NCBI GenBank assembly: GCA_035516255.1
Contig: DATJAL010000005.1
Span: 1 to 64,000, forward strand
Length of the DNA stretch: 64,000 bases
Direction: 5' to 3'
DNA from: Chitinivibrionales bacterium
Lineage (GTDB): Bacteria > Fibrobacterota > Chitinivibrionia > Chitinivibrionales > FEN-1185
In this document: in pieces, positions 1 through 6,878 of the stretch
Position numbering within the stretch: position 1 is the first letter of the stretch
How the letters are laid out: each line of letters begins with the position of its first letter
Program-made: the position numbers and the translations under genes
Notes under the pieces: model-generated
Database searches by the model: none
What the model saw: only the letters and a program-made list of their open reading frames with translations
What the model was told of the DNA's origin: nothing

Positions 1-105
1 CATACAGAACTGAATCCATTTTCTCTCAAAGATGCAATAGAACGAAAACTCAAAGCCATTTTCAAACAAGTCTTGGTTACCTCATTTGTGAGACGACGAC
101 TTTGA
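1..105 (+). CDS. C-terminal end of an unidentified protein running in from the left edge
   Basis: Frame 1 is open from the first base and stops with TGA at 103-105, giving 34 residues that start HTELNPFSLKDAIERKLK and end in a basic VRRRL tail. The composition (NPF, then a charged amphipathic helix rich in Lys and Arg) looks like real coding sequence and recalls the C-terminal helix of some DDE transposases or integrases, but the piece is too short to assign. That family suggestion is inference only. Confidence 0.4.
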   Translation, partial: HTELNPFSLKDAIERKLKAIFKQVLVTSFVRRRL

Positions 106-185
106 GCCTTCGGTTACCTTTTTAAATGAGCCGATACGTTAATGACAGGGACGGACGTTCCCCGCACCTTTCGGCGGTTCTTTCT

Positions 186-300
186 TACCCGGGCCTTGCC
201 CCGGGCTGCAATATTTTGCCCTTACAATGTTCAAGATCTCCATAGAGCGATTTATTGACAAAAGGTATTTTATGTTTTTCATTCCGTATAATTGACAAGA
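186..300 (+). repeat. Diverged repeat, copy 1 of 2
   Basis: This stretch aligns by eye over about 110 bases with 535-645. Shared blocks include TTGCCCCGGGCT, GCCCTTACA, TATTGACAAAAGG and ATTCCG. The CCCGGGCnnTGCCCCGGG part can form a hairpin. The second copy carries a convincing promoter; here the same TTGACA is followed by a degraded -10 hexamer. The nature of the element is unknown. Confidence 0.6.
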
Positions 301-368
301 TCCGTTTACAGTTTCAAGATTAACAGTTCTTTGAAATTAGGGCATTGGTTACCAGCCGAAGTCGTATA

Positions 369-524
369 ATGAGGTTGCTGAAACTCGCCTCATGGAACTC
401 CACGCTTTGGGACGGTAGTCCGGGGGACGGCGCGCTCTATGATATTTCCGTGGAGGCCTTGTCCGACACCGAGGTAAGGTTGACAGGAAGGAAATCCGGC
501 GAGATCGTGACCATCGTGTGGTAG
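369..524 (+). pseudogene. Remnant of the C-terminus of a secreted protein
   Basis: A 51-codon frame starts at an ATG (369) that has no ribosome binding site and ends at TAG 522-524. Its sequence (LASWNSTLWDGSPGDGALYD, later VRLTGRKSGEIVTIVW) looks like the final beta-strands of an exported protein, not random translation. It sits between the two copies of the diverged repeat. I read it as a leftover gene end; a short functional ORF is possible but has no supporting signals. Confidence 0.35.
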
Positions 525-534
525 GCCGGCGACA

Positions 535-645
535 TTCACCCGGAGCGTTGCCCCGGGCTATCACTATTCCGCCCTTACAGGGCTTAAGATTTATAACAGC
601 AATTATTGACAAAAGGCATTTAGAACTTATGATTCCGCAATCCTC
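535..645 (+). repeat. Diverged repeat, copy 2 of 2, carrying the serpin promoter
   Basis: This is the second copy of the repeat at 186-300, roughly three quarters identical by eye. It contains the GC block TTGCCCCGGGCT, then CGCCCTTACAGGGC, which forms a short hairpin, then the promoter hexamers listed separately. It ends about 80 bases before the serpin start codon. Confidence 0.6.
606..633 (+). promoter_or_regulatory. Sigma-70-type promoter upstream of the serpin gene
   Basis: The -35 hexamer is TTGACA (606-611), a perfect consensus. A 16-base spacer follows, then -10 TATGAT (628-633), five of six consensus bases. Predicted transcription start is near 640, leaving a leader of about 80 bases before the serpin ATG at 724. 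Confidence 0.6.
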
Positions 646-723
646 GATCTGGATTCTACAATTCTTCATTGAACCCTTTCCCCCGTTCCAGCGACTATTA
701 TATTCCCTGGCAAAGGAGCGCCC

Positions 724-2046
724 ATGAAACCGTCAAAATCGCTCATTTATCTGCTCATCGGTCTTTGTCCCGTTCTTTCCCTTTATTGCGGCACCGAGCC
801 CCTTAATCAGGCTCCAAGCGGGCCGGACAACAACGGCGTCGTCACCACCCAAGAAGGCTCGATAACGGTCCAGGCGTGCGGCACCAGGGACACCCTTCCC
901 TCCGCATCCGACCAGGACATTGCCGCGCTCGTAAAAGGTAATACCGATTTCGCGTGCGACATGTACAAGAAGCTTTCGGCCGCGGGCAACACGTTTTTTT
1001 CTCCGTACAGCATTTCAATCGCGCTCGCCATGACCTGGGCTGGTGCGCGCACCGAAACCGAAGCGCAGATGGCATCGGCGCTCCATTTCACGCTCGACCA
1101 GACAAAACTCCACCCTGCTTTTGACGGCCTCGACCTTGCGCTCAAGGCGCGCGCGAATAACGACGGCTTCGATCTGAACATCGTGAACCAGCTCTGGGGC
1201 GAGAAGACCTATTATTTTCTGCCGGATTTTCTCAAGACGCTCAGCGTGAATTACGGCGCGGCATTGCGGTTGCTTGATTTTATCAACAACCCGGAGCCGT
1301 CGCGGGTCACCATCAACGCCTGGGTGAGCGGCCAGACCAACGGCAGGATACAGGACCTCATCCCGAGCGGCGAGATCACGCCTGCCACGACGCTGGTATT
1401 GACAAATGCGATATACTTCAACGCGCAGTGGGCCGACACGTTCCAGAAGGAAATGTCCATGAACCAGACGTTCTACCGGAACAACGATACCGTATCCGCG
1501 CCGTTCATGCACCAGGAGGCCACGTTCAGGTACGCCGCGAGCGCCGACTTTGACGCGCTCGAGCTGCCGTACAAGGGCAACGAGCTTTCCATGCTGTTCA
1601 TTCTCCCGGCAGCGGGAAAAATGGCGTCAGTCGCGTCGTCGCTCACGGCGGATTTCATCGCCGGGCTGTCCGGCTCGCTCGCGGCGCAAAAGGTGATCGT
1701 GGCCATCCCGAAATTCAAATTCGCCACCCCCTCCTTGAGCATCAGGGACATCCTCGTCTCCCTGGGAATGGCCGACGCCTTTTCCCCCGGCGTCGCAGAC
1801 TTTTCAGGCATCGACGGCACGCGGTCGCTGTCCATTTACGACGTGCTGCACAAGGCGTTCGTGGCCGTTGACGAAAGGGGAACCGAGGCGGCCGCCGCGA
1901 CCGCGGTCATCGTCGTTGGGACGTCGATTGAAATGCCGCCGCCGGTGCAGTTCACGGCGAACCGGCCCTTCATCTTCCTCATCCGCGACAACGTCTCCGG
2001 CGCGGTGCTGTTCATGGGCAGGCTTGAAGATCCGGTGATCAATTAA
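724..2046 (+). CDS. Serpin (serine/cysteine protease inhibitor), exported lipoprotein
   Basis: This is a full-length serpin fold of about 440 residues. The N-terminus has a hydrophobic signal ending LSLYC, so it is probably a lipoprotein. The hinge of the reactive-centre loop (GTEAAAATAV, about residues 384-393) has the small-residue pattern of inhibitory serpins, and the conserved C-terminal segment ANRPFIFLI...GAVLFMGRL follows. By position the scissile bond falls around the Thr-Ser or Glu-Met of TSIEM, so the target class is uncertain. In known serpins the protease cleaves the loop and is trapped covalently. The start is supported by AAGGAG 7 bases upstream and a promoter at 606-633. The gene stands alone. 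Serpins are patchy in bacteria; in gut and fibrolytic species they are thought to protect the cell surface or cellulases from proteases (inference here). Confidence 0.9.
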   Translation: MKPSKSLIYLLIGLCPVLSLYCGTEPLNQAPSGPDNNGVVTTQEGSITVQACGTRDTLPSASDQDIAALVKGNTDFACDMYKKLSAAGNTFFSPYSISIALAMTWAGARTETEAQMASALHFTLDQTKLHPAFDGLDLALKARANNDGFDLNIVNQLWGEKTYYFLPDFLKTLSVNYGAALRLLDFINNPEPSRVTINAWVSGQTNGRIQDLIPSGEITPATTLVLTNAIYFNAQWADTFQKEMSMNQTFYRNNDTVSAPFMHQEATFRYAASADFDALELPYKGNELSMLFILPAAGKMASVASSLTADFIAGLSGSLAAQKVIVAIPKFKFATPSLSIRDILVSLGMADAFSPGVADFSGIDGTRSLSIYDVLHKAFVAVDERGTEAAAATAVIVVGTSIEMPPPVQFTANRPFIFLIRDNVSGAVLFMGRLEDPVIN

Positions 2047-2062
2047 GAAATTTAAAATGAAT

Positions 2063-2165
2063 TGGGCGTTCCCCTTCCTCGCACGAAGGTGCGAGGAAGG
2101 GTCGGCTGTCCTTCCTAACGCGCGGCACTCAGCACGTATGCCGCTTTTGTAAATTCCTTATCAAC
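2063..2165 (+). repeat. Structured interspersed repeat, family 1, copy A (short form)
   Basis: It begins TGGGCGTTCC 16 bases after the serpin stop and contains a perfect 12-bp hairpin (2073-2084 with 2089-2100, loop GAAG). It continues GTCGGCTGTCC and reaches CTAACGCG, whose AACGC can pair with the opening GCGTT. The homology with copy B (45344) continues through CCGC, TTTGT, AAT and CCTTATCA. It lacks the second hairpin present in copies B and C. Confidence 0.65.
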
Positions 2166-2219
2166 ATGACGGTGGTCGCCGGTCGGCAGTCAGGAATCAG
2201 CAAAACAAGATACAATCTA

Positions 2220-2849
2220 TTACTTTTCAACTTTCAATGCGCCGTTGATGTTGGTCTCTCCGCTGGTGGGTTCCGTCCACGATGGCTTATAGACCAGATC
2301 GCCGCCCGTAGCGTCCGTCATGAGGACGTCTTTTATGATGTCGATTCCTCTCTTGCTCCCGTAGGTCTGAGCCAGTCCCAGAAAGGGCAGGTACGCCTGA
2401 CGCGGTTCGCTGTCCAAGGTTGGATGCACGGTCTCGAAATACTGTGTGTAATAGTATTGCGTGGTCGTGGTATCGAAATATAAATGCTCGCGGAATACTT
2501 CAATTCCCACCTCCGCATTCGGCTGCTTCGCCAGGATGGTGTCGAGCAGGTCCTTTGCCACGTTAAACCGCGCGCCCGTCGGGTCGTTGCCGTTAGGGCC
2601 TTTCATGCTTCCGGTGTTGTCGATGACAAACAGGATGGAAGGCACGCCCGCCGGCCCTTCGATGCACACGTGCACGAGCGCGTTCAGCTTCGTCACATCG
2701 TCCGGCACGACGATCGTGTCGCCGTTAAACGTTTCCGGACACGCCGAAAACGTCAGTTCGCAGCGCTGCACGGCGAAGAGCGTCGTGAACAGCAGGGGTA
2801 TCATGAGGCAAACACGCCCAAAGGTATTTTTTGTCAAGGAATGATTCAT
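2220..2849 (-). pseudogene. Truncated von Willebrand factor A (VWA) domain protein
   Basis: The start is ATG at 2849 (MNHSLTK), preceded by GGAGG 6-7 bases upstream; an in-frame ATG at 2870 lacks this. A signal-peptide-like stretch is followed by a VWA domain with the first metal-binding (MIDAS) motif DNTGSM and the second (TNINGAL). The reading frame stops four codons later, so the final third of the domain, including the usual LTDG aspartate motif, is missing. A complete VWA domain needs all three loops to bind Mg2+. Copy A of the family-1 repeat begins 55 bases beyond the stop, which suggests a rearrangement there. The encoded piece is probably secreted if it is made at all. Confidence 0.6.
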
Positions 2850-3008
2850 GGACGCCTCCAGACTTTTCATACTGTGTTCTCAACAAATGGGTGGTGGATG
2901 AGACATCGTAATCTTGCAGACCATGCTTTTCCAATAGTTTTCAGCCTTAGTCGTGCTTAGATTATACCGTTTTTAAATACGATCTGTCAACATAATGGGA
3001 AACGAAAA

Positions 3009-3088
3009 TACCGGCGCCAGGAAGGGGGGTCAATCGGGCCGCACCCCGGTCGGGAGCCCTCCCCCATCAATAATTTATTATTTTTATA
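3009..3088 (+). repeat. GC-rich leader repeat, family 2, copy 1
   Basis: It starts TACCGGCGCCA, runs through G-tracts and a CCGGTCGGGAGCCCTCCCCC block that can fold, and ends in AATAATTTATTATTTTTAT. The same start and end flank a longer version at 45648-45803 directly before dinB. Both copies stop within 15 bases of a start codon, and this one ends just before the Shine-Dalgarno CGGGAG of the next gene. Confidence 0.45.
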
Positions 3089-3103
3089 ACCGGGAGTCAT
3101 AAA

Positions 3104-4111
3104 ATGCAACTGATCTACCGACACCTATTTTTCATCGCTTTCTGCGGAATATTCTTCTCATCCTCCGCGCTCGTGCGCATGGAAATCGACACCCTCAATG
3201 TACGCGGCGTGCGGATGGTGGTGCGCGCGTCTTCGTGCCTGCAGGGGCCGCGCGTGTTCTCGCTTGCAAACCTGTTCGACAACGATTCGCTCACGTGCTG
3301 GATCGAGGGGTACGCCGACACCGTTGCCGGCCGTTGGTTCGACATAACGTACCCGGAAAAGAAACGCTTCCGCGGCATGATCATTGGGCCCGGATGCAGG
3401 CAAGACTATATGTGCCTCGCGGACTTCGGCGTTCCCGCGGCCATGCGGGTCAAGCTTGACGAAAAGGAAGCGACCGACCGCATGATCGCCTGGGAATGGG
3501 GAAACGGGTCGCTGGCCTACGCGGACGTCAACCTGCGCAAGGCCGTGCTCTGGTTCGACTCCGATACCGCGTTCACCACGGCGCAGATCCGCGTCAAGTT
3601 CACCGCGGCCATGGGCGGGCGGCGCTACCTTAACGCGGCCGTGTCGGATTTCGAGCCCGTTGACGCATACGACAACCGTTTCGCGCTCCTCGGCGTTCTC
3701 ACCGCCCGCTCCTTCAACCCCAACGACCTTGGCGCGGTGCACTTTTCGGTTTTTCCCGACGAGGCCGAACCGAAATGGGTCGCGCATGTCATCGACAGCG
3801 TCTTAAGCGGCGGCGTTCTCGGCGACCCCCGCGATATCGCATCGACGCTCAACCGCGCCCTCGGTGCCGCCCTGCAGACGACAATGGACCAGGACGGCAT
3901 CCAGAAATACATGGCGGCGCTCAAGGCCATGCTCGTAAACGGGCCGGTCATGCCGCGGTTCGTGTTCGACGGCCCGAGGACCACCTATCTGCTGCCAATA
4001 GGGTCGCTGCGACGCGGCAGCCACCGGATCGACGTGTGGCGCTCCGTCTTCACCGAGCGCACGTCGAAAGGGCTGGAGGTGACGATGGGCTATGTTTCGT
4101 TTGTAAATTAG
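3104..4111 (+). CDS. Secreted protein with an N-terminal discoidin-like (NADase-type glycan-binding) domain
   Basis: The start at ATG 3104 has CGGGAG 7 bases upstream. Residues 1-22 form a signal peptide. Residues about 45-160 show the pattern of discoidin/F5-8-like modules now called NADase-type glycan-binding domains: NLFDNDSLTCWIEG, then WFDITYP, then FRGMIIGPG and RVKL. These modules bind glycans or other surface ligands. The C-terminal 180 residues match nothing I recognise. The gene stands alone with tRNA-Ser downstream. Function in cell-surface or substrate binding is inference. Confidence 0.65.
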   Translation: MQLIYRHLFFIAFCGIFFSSSALVRMEIDTLNVRGVRMVVRASSCLQGPRVFSLANLFDNDSLTCWIEGYADTVAGRWFDITYPEKKRFRGMIIGPGCRQDYMCLADFGVPAAMRVKLDEKEATDRMIAWEWGNGSLAYADVNLRKAVLWFDSDTAFTTAQIRVKFTAAMGGRRYLNAAVSDFEPVDAYDNRFALLGVLTARSFNPNDLGAVHFSVFPDEAEPKWVAHVIDSVLSGGVLGDPRDIASTLNRALGAALQTTMDQDGIQKYMAALKAMLVNGPVMPRFVFDGPRTTYLLPIGSLRRGSHRIDVWRSVFTERTSKGLEVTMGYVSFVN

Positions 4112-4365
4112 CAGGCGTTTTTGCCGTTGCCGTACGGCCCATGAATATCAAGGCGGTGTACCCCGGGCAGGACAGGCCGTTTATAATGGAGCACTTCACG
4201 GGCGATAAATATCCTTCGCGCGGCGCGAATCCGGGAGATTTGAATATGCTTGACAAGATATAATTCCTCGTTCCGCACTTTTCCCGCAGTAAATCTTGGC
4301 GGCCTGATTATTATGCCTGTTCCATTGGCTCCGCCGTCCATCAGGATATATTTTTTCACCTTCGC

Positions 4366-4457
4366 GGAGAGGTGCCTGAGCGGTTGAAAGGGGCGGTCTC
4401 GAAAACCGTTGCGCCCTTTAGTGGGTGCCCAGGGTTCGAATCCCTGCCTCTCCGCCA
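4366..4457 (+). tRNA. tRNA-Ser (anticodon CGA)
   Basis: The 7-bp acceptor stem GGAGAGG (4366-4372) pairs with CCTCTCC (4447-4453), followed by discriminator G and an encoded CCA. The anticodon loop CTCGAAA gives anticodon CGA, which reads UCG. A long variable arm (TTGCGCCCTTTAGTGGGTGC) is typical of class II tRNA-Ser, and GGTTCGAATCC forms the T arm. Total length is 92 nt. Confidence 0.97.
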
Positions 4458-4900
4458 TAGCGCGGAAGGGATTCTTTGCCAAAGAAGGCAAAGGATCCCT
4501 TTTTGTTTGTAAGTTTATAGTGAAATCATTGATTTCCAACCGAGCGGAATGTTTCCCGTCCTTTCCCCTATTTCCCCGTCCACCCCCCTTATTTTACGAT
4601 AGTCTTGGCACGGTTGGTGTATATCTTACATTGTAAACCAAACTTTTTATAGGGAGGATATTATAGCACGGAAGATCAAACTTCACGGAATATGGCATTC
4701 TCCGCATTCCTTTACAAATGAGCTGTTGACTCTCGCCTACCAGGTCGGTAAATTATAAAAGAGTACACGTTCGTCACGAGGAATTATTGGGTGGGCAGAT
4801 CAAATATTATTATACTAATCGCAAAGTGGCATGGAGGTGATTCTCATCAATTTTAAAATAGCGCAGGTAGGAGCCTTTCTTAATTCCCGACTGTCCGGCG
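4458..4900. other. Intergenic region after tRNA-Ser; nothing recognised
   Basis: About 440 bases separate the tRNA and the end of the exporter operon. It is AT-richer than its neighbours, with several T-runs after the tRNA that could terminate its transcript. I see no supported gene, terminator hairpin or repeat. Confidence 0.4.
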
Positions 4901-5746
4901 TCACTGATGTCCGGCGAGCCGAATGGTAAATCCGGCGGTGAACGAGTCAACCTGTTCCTGCGAAGTGGACGCCGACCGGCCGCCTCCGCCGCCATGCATA
5001 CCCCCTCCTCCGCCGTGCATGCCTCCGCCGCCGCGGCCGTGCATACCTCCTCCTCCGCTGCCGCCCATGGCGTGAGAAGAAGTCCCTCCTTCCCCGCCTT
5101 CACGTCCGGAGGTGATGTCTGGAACGTCGGTCGCGCACTTCAAGGATATCAAAGTGTCACTGCCGATGTCCATGGCGTATTTGTTGACGGAATCGGAATT
5201 GAGCGGAACCTTGAGCAGGTATACCAGGCTCTCATAGGTAGGAAACATCTTAACCACTATTCCGAAAGTCAGAGCCACCGAGGTTTTCACAGGAACGCTG
5301 TCGCTTTTTTCGGGGCCCAGGAGTTCCATTTGTTGCAATGACTCATCCGAAATCTGCGGAGCACCCTCGGCTTCCTGCCCGCCGTTGTGGTGCCGCCAGC
5401 CTCCTCCAGGGGCGCCGGCGGTTTGCCCGACCGGAAAGTGGATACCGAACAGCCTCCTCTTTTTTGATTTGCTGGTGAACCATGTGGTGAAACCGTACCT
5501 CAAAATTCGCCTGTTGACGTCCTGTTTCCATGAAGTCAAGCAAAGGTACAGGTATTTGCTGTCGTTTCTCGCCCCCACGCCAAATTGAGGATCATCGGGG
5601 TATTGCACCTGGCCTTTCCAGCGGCTCGTGTCCGCGGCAAGCAAGGAATCCGGAGCCGTCCATTTACTTTGGATAATTTCCTGCGGTTTGCAGCCAAGCA
5701 GAATAGGCAGTAAGATTGCAACTAGAACTGTTAATGACCTTCCCAT
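4901..5746 (-). CDS. Gly/Met/His-rich lipoprotein, last gene of the RND/ABC exporter operon
   Basis: The start is ATG at 5746 (MGRSLTVLVA), preceded by GGAGGAAT 5 bases upstream; an upstream in-frame ATG has no such site. A lipobox LLGC follows the signal. Residues about 25-110 (FGVGARNDSKYLYLCL, RILRYGFTTWF, LFGIHFPVG) look like a DOMON/CBM9-like beta-sandwich seen in other bacterial lipoproteins. The C-terminal third is a low-complexity tract with repeated GGGGMHG units, followed by a Ser/Thr-rich end. Met-His pairs in a Gly-rich context could bind Cu(I) or Ag(I); that is inference. As the last gene of the operon it may be a substrate, a metal buffer or an accessory subunit of the exporter. 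Confidence 0.75.
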   Translation of the reverse strand: MGRSLTVLVAILLPILLGCKPQEIIQSKWTAPDSLLAADTSRWKGQVQYPDDPQFGVGARNDSKYLYLCLTSWKQDVNRRILRYGFTTWFTSKSKKRRLFGIHFPVGQTAGAPGGGWRHHNGGQEAEGAPQISDESLQQMELLGPEKSDSVPVKTSVALTFGIVVKMFPTYESLVYLLKVPLNSDSVNKYAMDIGSDTLISLKCATDVPDITSGREGGEGGTSSHAMGGSGGGGMHGRGGGGMHGGGGGMHGGGGGRSASTSQEQVDSFTAGFTIRLAGHQ

Positions 5747-5786
5747 GCGGTATTCCTCCATAAAGAAAGCGCCAGGGCTATAGGTT

Positions 5787-6053
5787 CTACAATGAAGGTT
5801 TTCCATCTCTCACGCCTCGCCGGCAATACGCCAGAAGCGGTTCCACGTCCCCGTCTCCATCGATGATGCAATGACCGCCCTTCACGACAGGCAATACCCT
5901 GGAAATTCGTGCCATGGCGTCCTGCAGCAAAAGCCTGAGCAGCCGGTCCTCGGAACCCTCATACAAGGTTGCAAGTCTGTTGTAATGCTCGGAAAGCGAC
6001 TGAGGCGTCTTTACAGAGGACAATATCTGCGTGCAAGCATCGTAAACGTTCAT
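5787..6053 (-). CDS. Small conserved-looking protein in the exporter operon
   Basis: I take ATG 6053 (MNVYDACTQIL) with AAGG upstream as the start, giving 88 residues. Longer in-frame starts exist, but their extra residues look non-coding. The protein is helical and hydrophilic, with no signal peptide, and ends in a basic tail with two Cys or His-flanked segments (GGHCIIDGDGDVEPLLAYCRRG). It lies between the ABC-2 permease (108 bases upstream) and the Gly/Met/His lipoprotein. I do not recognise the family. A cytosolic accessory or regulatory role for the exporter is a guess. Confidence 0.5.
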   Translation of the reverse strand: MNVYDACTQILSSVKTPQSLSEHYNRLATLYEGSEDRLLRLLLQDAMARISRVLPVVKGGHCIIDGDGDVEPLLAYCRRGVRDGKPSL

Positions 6054-6161
6054 CTCGACCTTCCGATATAAAAAAGCCCTTGGAAGAAATTCAACTCGTA
6101 TTAGACATCCGCAGAATATTTTTTGTTTCATCGACCGTCGATCCAGAATTTTTTCCTCGCC

Positions 6162-6878
6162 CTAGGCCAAAAACTTTTCCCGCGCCGTGAGATTGCGCAT
6201 GCCCCACAAAATGCCGGCCATCCCGGCCGCCGCCAGAAGTATCCGGTTGGCCCTTACGGTCGCATGCCACGTCATTTCTTTTGCGCCGCTCACCGCGTCA
6301 AAGGGGTTTAGGAAAACGTTCCATTGGTTTGCGGCAAGGGAACCGCCGGCCACCCACAGGAGAAAGCCGGCCAGGATCAGCAGCACCGCGGCGCCGTAGG
6401 CGCTTCGCATCAGCGTGGAGCACGCGAAGGCGGTCCCGCTCCAGAAGACCACGGCGAAAAAAATTTGCATCGACATCCTGACTATGGGGAAGCCGCTGTA
6501 AAAAATCGCGCAAGCGCAGCAGAGGCAGAACAGCACCGCCTCGGCGACCGCGATGCTCAACAGCAGCCTGAACAGCCACACCTTGTAGCGGTAATCCGGA
6601 ATGCCGAAGATCATTTCGAGCATGCGGGCGTCCGAATCGCTCTGGATCCCGAACACGGCCGGGTAGAACACGAGCAGAATTCCCGGAAGAAGCAGGAGAT
6701 CGTACAACGTCGAAGGCGTCAGTTCCTTTCCGGCCGCGCGGTTGATCAGCACGGCCGCGGCGAACAGGCCCATCGCCGCAAAAAGGAAATAAAGGAACCG
6801 CTGCGCGAAAACAATCTTGATATTGTAGCGCACAAGGAGCAGGCCGAGACTCAGCGCCCGTAGAATTCCCGCAATCAT
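6162..6878 (-). CDS. ABC-2-type transporter permease
   Basis: A 238-residue integral membrane protein with about six hydrophobic segments, no ATPase motifs and the topology of ABC-2 permeases: long loops near residues 75-105, including the basic DYRYKVWLFR turn before the third segment. Its start overlaps the end of the RND-ABC fusion gene by 4 bases, so the two are translationally coupled. The natural reading is that it pairs with the ATPase domain at the C-terminus of that fusion. The substrate is unknown. Confidence 0.75.
   Translation of the reverse strand: MIAGILRALSLGLLLVRYNIKIVFAQRFLYFLFAAMGLFAAAVLINRAAGKELTPSTLYDLLLLPGILLVFYPAVFGIQSDSDARMLEMIFGIPDYRYKVWLFRLLLSIAVAEAVLFCLCCACAIFYSGFPIVRMSMQIFFAVVFWSGTAFACSTLMRSAYGAAVLLILAGFLLWVAGGSLAANQWNVFLNPFDAVSGAKEMTWHATVRANRILLAAAGMAGILWGMRNLTAREKFLA

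Noticed and set aside
518-727. Plus-strand open frame reading into the serpin start
   Set aside because: It covers the repeat and promoter region, has no ribosome binding site, and its GC-block translation (SPGALPRAITIPPLQGL) follows the repeat, not a protein.
4108-4539. Minus-strand open frame of 143 codons
   Set aside because: It runs antisense through tRNA-Ser; the ERQGFEPW translation is the common artefact of tRNA-Ser genes.
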